A DNA stretch of 64,000 bases, taken from positions 1 to 64,000 of the forward strand of contig OZ037906.1 of the NCBI GenBank assembly GCA_964035575.1, read 5' to 3'. Positions 12,072 to 21,700 of this stretch are shown in pieces. Source of the DNA: Rhynchopus sp. YZ270_cl-10 (taxonomy: Eukaryota > Euglenozoa > Diplonemea > Diplonemida > Diplonemidae). The position numbers were made by a program, and so were the translations under genes. Position 1 is the stretch's first letter. Each line of letters begins with the position of its first letter. Below the pieces are notes generated by a model, which was not told the origin of the DNA, ran no database searches, and saw only the letters and a list, made by a program, of their open reading frames with translations.

Positions 12072-14416
12072 TCGCCCACCGCTCTCCGCACCGCATGGCA
12101 GGGGAGGAATAGCCGCCCTTCGCACACCACCCCAAAGCACCGCCCGTATGCCACCATGCGTTCTGCCTCCAGCTGTCGGGAGAGGTTCACCGCCGTCAAC
12201 AACAGAGTGGTCGCCTTCTGCTCCGACTCATGCTTAGCTGCGATGGCGTAATGCCTCTCGCAGCGTTGCCTGTCATACTCCGCCCGGAGCGACTCTCCTG
12301 CTTCGGGGTGCCGATCGCAGTCTTCCAAGTACTGCGCATGCATCTTCTTCGCGTCCTCTGCGAGTTCCCGCTTGTGCCTGGCGGTCAGCTCCTCCACACG
12401 ATGCCTGTCCGCCGCCTTCGCCTGGTCCAGACGCACATTCTGTTCCTCCAGGAAACGACTCAACTCCTGCTGGCGGTCGCCAAAAGTGCCCCGAAGCGCG
12501 GCCAAATCCGGTCCCCACGACCGACGATGCTCCCGCCGTACCTCCAGGGCTTGCTGCCACGCGTCCGACGCACGCTGCAACGCTTCCTTCTTCTCCTGGT
12601 CCGCCTTTTGTTGTTGCTGCTTCTGCTGTTTCCGTTGCTTCTCGTGCTTCTGCTGCTTCTGTTCTGCCTGCTGCCCCTCTTCGCCCGCCATTGGCATGTC
12701 TACCTCCTCGACGTCCTCGCCCTCGGGAGCTGGCACTGCTGGAGAAGGAGCCCGTTTAGGTGGTGGGTCTCCGCTCCCCTCCGCAGAGGCAGCCTGAGCC
12801 GGAACATTCGAGTGCAAAAAAGACAGGGCACTGAAATATTCCGCCCTGCCAATTTGCGACAGAGGGCAGTGCTTGGACCCCTGAGCGCAGTGCAGACATG
12901 CCAAGCCACCACACGTGTGACAGCAGAAGTGTGCGTCCGACGCATCGAAGAGCTTGCTGCATTGTTCGCACTGCAGGAAAGTGTTCGACGCCTCCGCCTC
13001 CCTCGCTCCCACAAAAGCCATGGGGCGCTCTGACTGGCACTCCCCCTTACCACCTGTGGCCTCAAAAGACAGGATGTGCTGCTGCAGAGCCGGGTCCATG
13101 GTGAGGGGCTCGTAGTGTCCCGGGATACTGCCGGATCCATCTGCCGCATCCTGGTCACCCGAGTGGAGGAGAAGGACCACTGCCTTAGGCCGTTTTCTTG
13201 GCACCATCAGAGAAGGGCGGGCGAACTCGTTGAGGATGACCACAGATACCTCAAGAGCCTCCCCTGCCCCCGCCACTGCAATGGCATCCGCCCACGTACG
13301 CTCGTCTCCTCTGTCCCCACTCGTCATCAGCCGCTGCCAGACCCCAAAATTAGGGACAGCCGCACTCGACAGATCAGCGCGGCCCTGGACCTTCTTCACT
13401 GCCGCCTGGCGCAGACCCTCCACCGACAAATCCGTGCGCCCAGTGGCGAAGAGCAAAGCCTCAAAAGCACAGTCCCCCGCCACAAACGACCAAGTCACCT
13501 TCGAGGCTCCCAGCTTGGCCGCCTGTTCCGTCGCCCGAGGCCTCTGCGCTGCCGGGCACTCACGCAAAAACTCCCACTCACGCACCACATCGAGACCCGG
13601 CCCTTCCGGAATCACGGTAGCCGAATCGAACCTCCCGGTCCGCTTCCTCGGTGGCTCCACGTGGTCCGGCTTCACGTCCCTCTTGCGCTTCCCCTGCTGC
13701 TCCTCCGACCGGTCTGGAGCAGGACGACTCATATCGTCGTCAGGGTTCGCATCATCACAGAGAGGTTCCACGGCCCCTGCACTGCGGCGTCCAAACCGGT
13801 CCATGTCCTCTGCAGACGGTGCCACATCTACCTCCACACACGGCTCCCGCTTCAGGGTGGCAATCCCTACACACATAGCACCCCGCTCCAGAAAGGAAGA
13901 TGCGACCTTTTTCTGGTACGCCACCGCAATGCTCTCCCGGATGCGCAACTCTGCCGACCCTGTCAGGTGCGACGTCTGTCCCGTCGTCAGGCCTCCAAGC
14001 TGCGCAATCAAGAGGTTCGCCTCGTCGCCTGCACCCCCGAAGGCTTCAAACACAATAGGGGAGAACTTGGTGTTGATCTTGTTCAAATCCCGCTCGTGCT
14101 TCTCCCGTTTGACCTGGCCCTGGTTCTTCGCCGACCAGCCCACAAACTTCGAGGCCCCTGTTCTGTAGGAAGGCAAGGTGGGGCACACGTGGGTGATGTC
14201 CAAACAACGAGGTCCATTTTCCGCCACTCCTACTGGGAGGTAGACGTCGCCTGGCCGCTTCTTCGACTCCAAATCCACTCTCACGGTCTCCTCCAAAGCA
14301 GGGTCCAAGCCCGCCCCTTGAGCCGCTCTGTACACCGAATCCCGCAAGGCGTTGTGGCGGGCGACGCGGTGTTTGGCGTAGGGGCAGCCAAAGGTGTGGT
14401 CGCCAAAGGAGTCCAT
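11897..14416 (-). CDS. Non-LTR retrotransposon C-terminal ORF fragment with OTU-like protease domain
   Basis: Minus-strand frame, 839 codons, the last ~50 of them inside the octamer array. Residues 1-180 (MDSFGDHTFGC, RHNALRD, KRPGDVYLP, CLDITHVCP) match the region downstream of the reverse transcriptase in many LINE ORF2 proteins. A basic NLS-like stretch (KRKR, PPRKRTGR) lies at about 242-262. Residues about 306-440 resemble an OTU cysteine protease: AGDCAFEALL with candidate nucleophile C316, a WADAIAVAGAGEALEVSVVIL strand-helix block, and GHYEPL with candidate H434. Next comes a Cys/His cluster at about 483-517 (CEQC, CCHTCGGLACLHC), then a Gln/Lys/Glu-rich coiled coil at about 575-750. 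The reverse transcriptase itself is missing. The 5' side is cut at a poly(T)-ended retroposon (14,425) and the 3' side dissolves into GCGGGTTT repeats at 12,072, so no 3' UTR is left. A homologous fragment lies at 41.2-42.1 kb. The OTU call is by motif only. Confidence 0.75.
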   Translation of the reverse strand: MDSFGDHTFGCPYAKHRVARHNALRDSVYRAAQGAGLDPALEETVRVDLESKKRPGDVYLPVGVAENGPRCLDITHVCPTLPSYRTGASKFVGWSAKNQGQVKREKHERDLNKINTKFSPIVFEAFGGAGDEANLLIAQLGGLTTGQTSHLTGSAELRIRESIAVAYQKKVASSFLERGAMCVGIATLKREPCVEVDVAPSAEDMDRFGRRSAGAVEPLCDDANPDDDMSRPAPDRSEEQQGKRKRDVKPDHVEPPRKRTGRFDSATVIPEGPGLDVVREWEFLRECPAAQRPRATEQAAKLGASKVTWSFVAGDCAFEALLFATGRTDLSVEGLRQAAVKKVQGRADLSSAAVPNFGVWQRLMTSGDRGDERTWADAIAVAGAGEALEVSVVILNEFARPSLMVPRKRPKAVVLLLHSGDQDAADGSGSIPGHYEPLTMDPALQQHILSFEATGGKGECQSERPMAFVGAREAEASNTFLQCEQCSKLFDASDAHFCCHTCGGLACLHCAQGSKHCPLSQIGRAEYFSALSFLHSNVPAQAASAEGSGDPPPKRAPSPAVPAPEGEDVEEVDMPMAGEEGQQAEQKQQKHEKQRKQQKQQQQKADQEKKEALQRASDAWQQALEVRREHRRSWGPDLAALRGTFGDRQQELSRFLEEQNVRLDQAKAADRHRVEELTARHKRELAEDAKKMHAQYLEDCDRHPEAGESLRAEYDRQRCERHYAIAAKHESEQKATTLLLTAVNLSRQLEAERMVAYGRCFGVVCEGRLFLPCHAVRRAVGDPQTRKPANPQTRKPANPQTRKPANPQTRKPVNPQTRKPANPQTRKPANPQTRKPANP

Positions 14417-14424
14417 GACAACCC

Positions 14425-15110
14425 TTTTTTTTTTTTTCTCTTTTGTACTTGGTCTAGTTTTTTATGAGATTAGAAAGGAAAAAGGAAGAAATGGAGAAGA
14501 CAATAAAGACAATAAAATGAACAGGAAATGGAAAAGGAAAAAGGAAATGGAAAAAGGAAAAGGAAAAAATGATGACCAAAAATGGTCGGTGTTTCAAGTT
14601 TTGTATAAAAGGCGGGCGAAGAGTACGGTAGAGCCAACAGAATTTTATACAAAACAAGAAACTGCATTATGTGTTTGTTTTTTATTCTTTTTGATCAATT
14701 TGAATACACAGGCGTCACACTTCTGGGGCAAAAAAAGGAAAAAAAGAAGACCTAATCCTCCTTACTTAAAAGAAGGGAAGGGAGAATAAAAAACACATTG
14801 CCTTTGCTTTGTTGTCTGCAGAATGGTTTGTTTTAGTGCCTCCCCTGGAAAAAGAAAAATGGATTCCACTTGGTAAAAATAGCACACCTGTTGAACACAC
14901 GTCAGGCCAGGAACAGAAGAAAAGCAAACGCTTCCACGAATGGAAGCAAAAGAAAAGTGTGGTGAAAAAACCCTTTTGGCCAAGGTGGCCTTGACTCTGT
15001 CTACAAACTTTGGGGATGAATGAAAAAATGACACTGAATAAATAACAGAGAGTGGGCGGGTAAGCCACTTCTCCGAGCTAAACACAAAGTAAACACCCTC
15101 CACCCATCTG
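14425..15110 (-). mobile_element. Retroposon copy A with poly(A) (minus strand)
   Basis: First of three homologous copies. Read on the minus strand it ends in poly(A), seen as 13 T at 14,425-14,437, preceded by a CTCTTTTGTACTTGG-type stretch. It shares with copies B and C a 13-bp inverted repeat (GTTTTGTATAAAA at 14,598-14,610, complement at 14,643-14,655) around a TATA-like core. Homology stops after CCACCCATCTG at the right end. There is no convincing ORF. Its poly(T) abuts the 5' break of the OTU-LINE fragment. It could be a SINE, a LINE 3' tail or a retroposed non-coding RNA. Confidence 0.7.
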
Positions 15111-15112
15111 GT

Positions 15113-15300
15113 ATCTAAGGTGCACAGGGTGCCTGAAAACCCACTGCACGAAACTCTCCCGTAACCCCCCGGAACTGGATTTTGAAAAGGTGCACAGGGT
15201 GCTTTTGGCCCCCGAGAAAGGGTGCACAGGGTGCCTTTTTTGGTCCCGAAAAAGGGTGCACAGGGTGCCCTTGAGATTGGCACCCTATGACTTTCACAGG
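15113..15300. repeat. Cluster of four GGTGCACAGGGTGCC-type motifs
   Basis: Four copies of GTGCACAGGGTGCC or GTGCACAGGGTGCT start at about 15,120, 15,190, 15,220 and 15,257 with spacers of unequal length and sequence. The same 15-bp motif forms a larger cluster at 17,434-17,765. A following CCCTATGACTTTCACAGG is repeated with one change at about 15,726. No gene seen. Confidence 0.85.
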
Positions 15301-15384
15301 CAAAACTTTTTTTTTTGCTTGAAAACTTTTCACCTTTCACCTGTATGGAGCCTCTGACCAAGGAAAACATATTCTGAGGGCAGT

Positions 15385-15600
15385 CCTACACAGTACACAG
15401 TACACAGTACACAGTACACAGTACACAGTACACAGTACACAGTACACAGTACACAGTACACAGTACACAGTACACAGTACACAGTACACAGTACACAGTG
15501 CACACAGTACACAGTGCACACAGTACACAGTACACACAGTACACAGTACACACAGTACACAGTACACACAGTACACAGTACACACAGTACACAGTACACC
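15385..15600. repeat. Microsatellite (ACAGTAC)n with ACACAGTAC variants
   Basis: Perfect 7-bp ACAGTAC repeats to about 15,498, then a mixed pattern in which an extra AC dinucleotide alternates (ACACAGTACACAGT). The same heptamer makes a second array at 22.7-23.0 kb, and a 9-bp relative is found at 28.0 kb. Confidence 0.97.
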
Positions 15601-15676
15601 CTCCGTCAGCAGGGAAGCATAGTATTACAGTGAGGACTAGTACAACACAAACCACTTTAGTAGCCCAGACCCCAAG

Positions 15677-15722
15677 AACCTCACATAGGGGGGGCAGAAG
15701 TGTGCCCCCCCTATGTGAGGTT
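15677..15722. repeat. Perfect 20-bp inverted repeat with 6-nt loop
   Basis: Arms at 15,677-15,696 and 15,703-15,722 are exact reverse complements (20 bp, beginning AACCTCACATAG and including a G7/C7 tract) around GAAGTG. It lies in a non-coding stretch beside the ACAGTAC array. It could form a cruciform or RNA hairpin; no function can be assigned. Confidence 0.9.
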
Positions 15723-15929
15723 CCCCCCTATGACTTTTACAGGTATTTTGGGTCCCGTACACAGTTTTCACAGAACACACACTACAGTATAGTATAGTAT
15801 ACAGTATAAGGAGTAGTCTGTACTGTAGACACAGCAAACAAGAAAAAAAAACCATATCTCTCAGGGAAGCATGGTGCAACAACACATGGCCACTTATGCC
15901 CACCCACAAAGCACCAACCAGCAGGCGCA

Positions 15930-16288
15930 ACGAAAAACCACACCAACCAGATAACGCAACTTAGAACCTTCAGATTCCCGCACACCCGCACCCACCAGCC
16001 AGCTTATCAACCACACCATCCAGATAACGTTGCCCGAACCCCGCGCACCCGCACCACCACACCAGCCAGATAACGTTGCCCGAACCCCGCGCACCCGCAC
16101 CACCACACCAGCCAGATAACGTTGCCCGAACCCCGCGCACCCGCACAACCACACCAGCCGGATAACGTTGCCCGAACCCCGCGCACCCGCACCCCCACAC
16201 CAGCCGGATAACGCAACCTAGAACCCGCAAACCCGCGCACCCGCGAACCCGCAAACCCGCACCAACCACCAGCCGGAGAACGCAACCT

Positions 16289-16291
<3 letters not shown>
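15930..16291. repeat. 46-bp minisatellite
   Basis: Units built on GATAACGTTGCCCGAACCCC plus a CCGCGCACCCGCACCACCAC-like half start at about 16,023, 16,069, 16,115, 16,161 and 16,207, an exact 46-bp period. More diverged units flank them (15,949). The last part includes GCAAACCC units, the complement of the octamer satellite. A second, shorter block of the same unit lies at 17,263-17,400. Confidence 0.9.
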
Positions 16292-16335
<44 letters not shown>

Positions 16336-17106
16336 AGAAGACAATAAAGACAATAAAATGAACAGGAAATGGAAAAGGAAAAAGGAAATGGAAAAATGAA
16401 AAGGAAAAAATGATGACCAAAAATGGTCGGTGTTTCAAGTTTTGTATAAAAGGCGGGCGAAGAGTACGGTAGAGCCAACAGAGTTTTATACAAAACAAGA
16501 AACTGCATTATGTGTTTGTTTTTTATTCTTTTTGATCAATTTGAATACACAGGCGTCACACTTCTGGGGCAAAAAAAGGAAAAAAAGAAGACCTAATCCT
16601 CCTTACTTAAAAGAAGGGAAGGGAGAATAAAAAACACATTGCCTTTGCTTTGTTGTCTGCAGAATGGTTTGTTTTAGTGCCTCCCCTGGAAAAAGAAAAA
16701 TGGATTCCACTTGGTAAAAATAGCACACCTGTTGAACACACGTCAGGCCAGGAACAGAAGAAAAACAAGACTTCCACGAATGGAAGCAAAAGAAAAGTGT
16801 GGTGAAAAAACCCTTTTGGCCAAGGTGGTCTTGACTCTGTCTACAAACTTTGGGGATGAATGAAAAAATGACACTGAATAAATAACAGAGAGTGGGCGGG
16901 TAAGCCACTTCTCCGAGCTAAACACAAAGTAAACACCCTCCACCCATCTGATCCCGCCCACAAACACAAACAATCACGACAGAAACCAAGACAGGCAGAG
17001 GATGACCAGGGTAGGTTTTACTTGAACAGCGAACCTCTGCCTTGATACTTCACACGCTCAGCAGACGAGTTGCCACAACTCTCCAGACCTGCTGCAAAAC
17101 AGGCCT
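16292..17106 (-). mobile_element. Retroposon copy B with 43-nt poly(A) (minus strand)
   Basis: Second copy of the family, poly(T) at 16,292-16,334. It lacks the ~60 bp next to the tail found in copies A and C: the tail joins directly at GAGAAGACAATAAAG. Copies made with different 3' ends point to an RNA intermediate with alternative polyadenylation sites. On the right it runs past the end of copy A through GATCCCGCCCACAAACAC to about CAAAACAGGCCTGCA, which it shares with copy C. Confidence 0.7.
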
Positions 17107-17189
17107 GCACCTTTCACCGCATTTCGCTTCGTGCCCCTCATCTGGCGCACTACTGACGGGGGACGCCCCATGTAGGCACATCGGTAGGA

Positions 17190-17400
17190 TTTCGTCTTAA
17201 CATAGTTTTTTGCGTCTTAACATAGTTTTTTGTCTTAACATAGTTTTTTGTAACGCAACCTAGAACCAGATACCGTTGCCCGAACCCCGCGCACCCGCAC
17301 AACCACACCAGCCGGATAACGCAACCTAGAACCCGCAAACCCGCGCACCCGCAAACCCGCAAACCCGCACAACCACTAGCCAGAGACCGCAACCTAGTTT
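17190..17400. repeat. Three 20-bp repeats and a second 46-bp minisatellite block
   Basis: GTCTTAACATAGTTTTTTG occurs three times in tandem at about 17,194-17,251. It is followed at 17,263-17,400 by degenerate units of the 46-bp minisatellite mixed with GCAAACCC octamers. No gene seen. Confidence 0.85.
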
Positions 17401-17431
17401 CTCAAACTCGGTGACCAATATTGGCAGCCTG

Positions 17432-17766
17432 AATCCGGTGCACAGGGTGACATAGTGGTACCAAATCCGGTGCACAGGGTGCCCCCAAAAGGTGCACAGG
17501 GTGCCTTTTTGTCACTGGATCCGGTGCACAGGGTGCCCGCAAAAAACGGTGCACAGGGTGCCCCTACAAATCCGGTGCACAGGGTGCCCCTTTTAATCCG
17601 GTGCACAGGGTGCCATTATGGGTTCGCAATCCGGTGCACAGGGTGCCCCCCACGTTATAAGCCCCGGCTAAAAAGCACCCTGTGCACCGGATTTTTTGGC
17701 ACCCTGTGCACCGGATTTTTTTGGGGCACCCTGTGCACCGGACCGGCACCCTGTGCACCGGAGTGG
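17432..17766. repeat. Array of ~12 copies of a 15-bp motif, eight direct then four inverted
   Basis: GGTGCACAGGGTGCC, usually preceded by ATCC, occurs eight times in plus orientation between about 17,436 and 17,650, then four times as the reverse complement GGCACCCTGTGCACC between about 17,674 and 17,760. Spacers are short, unequal and unrelated. The motif contains the palindrome GTGCAC. The layout could be a cluster of protein-binding sites or the subterminal repeats of an inverted-repeat element. Confidence 0.9.
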
Positions 17767-17826
17767 CCACCCATCTGATCCCGCCCACAAACACAAACAA
17801 TCACGACAGAAACTAAGACAGGCAGA

Positions 17827-17873
<47 letters not shown>

Positions 17874-18391
17874 CTCTTTTTTGTACTTGGACTAGTTTTT
17901 TATGAGAATAGAAAGGAAAAAGGAAGAAATGGAGAAGACAATAAAGACAATAAAATGAACAGGAAATGGAAAAGGAAAAAGGAAATGGAAAAATGAAAAG
18001 GAAAAAATGATGACCAAAAATGGTCGGTGTTTCAAGTTTTGTATAAAAGGCGGGCGAAGAGTACGGTAGAGCCAACAGAGTTTTATACAAAACAAGAAAC
18101 TGCATTATGTGTTTGTTTTTTATTCTTTTTGATCAATTTGAATACACAGGCGTCACACTTCTGGGGAATGGAAGCAAAAGAAAAGTGTGGTGAAAAAACC
18201 CTTTTGGCCAAGGTGGTCTTGACTCTGTCTACAAACTTTGGGGATGAATGAAAAAATGACACTGAATAAATAACAGAGAGTGGGCGGGTAAGCCACTTCT
18301 CCGAGCTAAACACAAAGTAAACACCCTCCACCCATCTGATCCCGCCCACAAACACAAACAATCACGACAGAAACCAAGACAGGCAGAGGAT
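17767..18391 (-). mobile_element. Retroposon copy C with 44-nt poly(A), flanked by 64-bp direct repeats
   Basis: Third copy, poly(T) at 17,830-17,873, with the same tail junction as copy A. Compared with A and B it has an internal deletion of about 220 bp (near 18,166). A 64-bp segment from CCACCCATCTGATCC to GGCAGAGGAT occurs just left of the poly(T) (17,767-17,830) and again at 18,328-18,391 with a single mismatch. It is either an unusually long target-site duplication or the result of one copy inserting into another. Confidence 0.65.
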
Positions 18392-18506
18392 GACCAGGGT
18401 AGGTTTTACTTGGACAGCGAACCTCTGCCTTGATACTTCACACGCTCAGCAGACGAGTTGCCACAACTCTCCAGACCTGCTGCAAAACAGGCCTGCAAAG
18501 CACCGC

Positions 18507-18672
18507 TAAGGAGCTAAGGAGCTAAGGAGCTAAGGAGCTAAGGAGCTAAGGAGCTAAGGAGCTAAGGAGCTAAGGAGCTAAGGAGCTAAGGAGCTAAGGA
18601 GCTAAGGAGCTAAGGAGCTAAGGAGCTAAGGAGCTAAGGAGCTAAGGAGCCAAGGAGCTAAGGAGCTAAGGC
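18507..18672. repeat. Microsatellite (CTAAGGAG)n
   Basis: About 21 tandem 8-bp units of CTAAGGAG with one CCAAGGAG variant near the right end. It marks the boundary between the repeat block and the first host gene. Confidence 0.97.
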
Positions 18673-18782
18673 GAAGACTTCAAAGCATAGTTACAGAAAA
18701 AAGGGGAAGGGGCAAAAAAAAACAGTTGTTGTTTAGAGCAATGTGTCGCGGCAAATGAATCAAGTAGTTTCCAGAAGGAAGA

Positions 18783-21700
18783 CTAAGTGATTTGAATGAA
18801 CGGAGAAGTGAGCAACAGGTGTGTGGAATCAAGCTGCCGGAGGGAAGCTTCGATACACACACGAGACTTTGCATATAGCGAAAGGCACTGTGGAGAAACT
18901 GAAATGGTTGTGGACGCTGTGTACGAACGACTGAGCTTAGCCGTTTGCGGTTTGACAACTTCGTGTTTCCCACACCAGACGCCAAAACACACGTGCGGAG
19001 TGCACAGTTCTATTTCCGCGGCTGCAGCAGAGAGAAACAAAGAAATCGGCAAATTCAACCATTTGTCACTGCTGACCTCAGAAGGGAATGTGACATCTGC
19101 TGCCCACTGCAAGATCATGCACCCCTCAGGCACCACCATTCTATCCCTTTGCACTCTGACCGCAGATTTCTCCGTGGACCGGACGGACATGGCCATGGAT
19201 ATGGCGCGAGGCTTCGTAATGGGCTGCGCAGGGGCATTGCTGTTGGCAGTGGAGAGCTTGAATTTGTGCGTTGTTCCGTATACTTCCTGCCGTGTGTATT
19301 CGATCTCTTCCCCAATGGCACAGGCCTGAAGGTATATACATGCTGTGAACCTGTACACACCCTCCAACGAACATGTAAACAAATGTCGAGGGAAATCGAC
19401 AGAGCCGACCCCGTTGCGGATCTCGACACGAACCTCTTCGTTGCCGTCGTTGCCGCGGTGCGGTGCGGGGAGGTGTGTATCACACCACGTCCCATCCTTC
19501 ATGATCTGCCACTGCACCAGACCGTACCCTCTCGCCTCTGCCTCTCCGCCAATGCTGAAATCGGTGCACGTCTCCTCATTCGAGTCCAGAACAGCAAGTG
19601 TCACACAGATCTTCTCTGATGAGAGAATGATGTCGCGCGCACCAACAACCAACACCTGAAGGTGGTCTGGCTTGTGTGACACGCGGATGGGCGGTGTTGT
19701 ACACTCCACCTGAACCAGTTGTTTCTTGACACAGTTGGAAAACTCAAAAAGTGCTTTAAACTGCGTCACACCTGCATGAGACAGTCTGCCCCTCGCAGTT
19801 GTCACGCTGCCATCAAAATATGTAAAAGGGCTCTCAGTGTTGAACTTCATGTTGTACGGGTGGCTCCCCACGGGCTGGATCATCATGCAGTCTGTTTTGA
19901 GGGGAGTTAAGTAGCGCTGTTCCCCTGCTACTGACCACCCAAGCCTGCACGAAATTACTATTGGTGTGTCCATAACCACTTCGGAGGGGAGGTCGGAAAA
20001 GATGATGGAAGGGGACATGTCTAGGGTGGTCCAGGTGCGGTACTCTTGGTAAGCCCAAAAAGCAACAACAGACCCGTTGATGAGGTAGAAGGCGCGTGTC
20101 TCTTCCTCTTCCAGCTGCAACCTCTGCAGTGAGAAGCGTGCACAGAGTTGTCCACGGAAGAAAACGTTTTTCCGTATCAACATGATACTGCGAGACACGA
20201 GGAACTCTATCACCACTGCAGAACGTGCGCAGTCAGACTCAATCCCAAGTCGCAGGAGCTCCTCCATAACATTTGTGCTGTTCTCCTCCTCTGTACTGTG
20301 GCGGGTCACGTGAACTTCTTTGCACAGGCCAATGCAGGAGCCGAGTCTTGGCACAGAACCTGCCAAATCGCTCAACTTCGCGTTGATTGTCCACATGCCG
20401 GACTGAGTGAAGAGAACCGTGGCGTTGCCAACGCCGTTCGTGAGATGAATGTCCACAGTCTGCCAGGTCGCAGAAGGGGTGCTGTTGCGTGGGACAATAC
20501 TCGATGTTGATGATGCCTGCTTCATACACGCGAAAGAAGCAAATACCCACTGTCCTGCCCGCCTCCTTGGTGAAGGGGGCTTGCCCAGCTTCGTCTTCGT
20601 ACCAAACACACTGCTTTGTCGTCGTGTGCGTATCTGTCGCGCTCGATCGTCGTCCTCCTGACTCTGTTGCACAGCAGCCTTCACTTGTGGGGTGTAATCA
20701 AACGTGACAACAGCGTTCACAAGCAGAGTGATACTTTCGTCGTGTTTGCTCAGAAGCTTTGCTACAACTGTGGTGGCAGACAACGACGACGGTGGCCATG
20801 GTTCAAGTTCGATCAACAACTTCGCATTTAACGGGGTACGCTCAGGATCCCTTCGTATTTGCGTCCCCCCAATACTCTTCAAATCCAGCAGACTTCTCAC
20901 GACGGTGAATGTGTGCGACCCGACCATCAGCGGCACAAGTGGAGGGGGGAGGTTCAGGTAGACTCGGAGGGAAAACCGCCCAGGCTCGGTTACGGAAATG
21001 GCACGAAAGAGCACCTCACCTCTCCTGATCCACGTGCGGACAGACCCTCGCAGCTCCGCGATGGACACGTTCTGCTCCTCGTTGTGGAGGTACAGCGTCG
21101 CGTGCCTGTCCACGGCCCTGCGGAACTCTTTCCCTGTGTTGAAGAAGAGCTTCACACGCACCTCGAGGGAGGGGTACCCAGCTTGGTGACATGGCTTCGG
21201 CTGCGTGATGAAATGAGCACGGATGTTCCTCCTCAACTGAGCGACCCTTCGAAAGGTCATCGCAACCCGCACACAGTGGTACAACGAGAATAAAGGGGTG
21301 ATAACCGGCGCACCTATCGCTGAGAGGATCAGCCTCAGCCCCGTACGCAGCTTCATCTCGCTGCCGTCAACACGTTTGTCGCGGTACGCTACAAACAGTG
21401 TCACCACCTTCACATTTGGATGCAACAAAGTTGACTTCACGGACTCTGTCACAGGACACCGTACAGAACTCAGGCGCGCCGCTGTCTGTGTGGTAACCGT
21501 GCTGCCGAGCAACGACTTCCCCAAGTAATGCTCCTCAGACTGTGCCTTGCGCCGCTTCATCACTTCCGTGAGGGAGAACAGCAGTGCAGAGCGCGTGACG
21601 GTCACCTTCTTGCTCCCCACCATGCACACGATGCACAACTTCGGCAGGTATGGTAACTTGATGTGCGCCACGAGGACCATCGCCGGGTTCTTGAACACTA

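Noticed and set aside
5684-12251. Three overlapping plus-strand open frames of more than 2100 residues
   Set aside because: They are translations of the stop-free GCGGGTTT octamer in all three frames (VCGFAGLR repeats). No codon bias or start context; satellite DNA.
12230-14467. Plus-strand frames opposite the OTU-LINE fragment
   Set aside because: Shadow frames; LINE and OTU motifs are on the minus strand.
14598-14655. TATA box and promoter in the retroposon copies
   Set aside because: TATAAAAGG is part of a 13-bp inverted repeat kept in all three copies, and no gene starts downstream on the plus strand.
17432-17766. CRISPR-like array of repeats and spacers
   Set aside because: The unit is only 15 bp, spacers vary from a few to about 30 bp, orientation flips midway, and the surrounding genome is eukaryotic.
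18166-18176. Spliced intron explaining the deletion in retroposon copy C
   Set aside because: The missing ~220 bp could be read with GT and AG ends on the minus strand in copies A and B, but the junction in C retains bases that splicing would remove; a simple deletion fits better.
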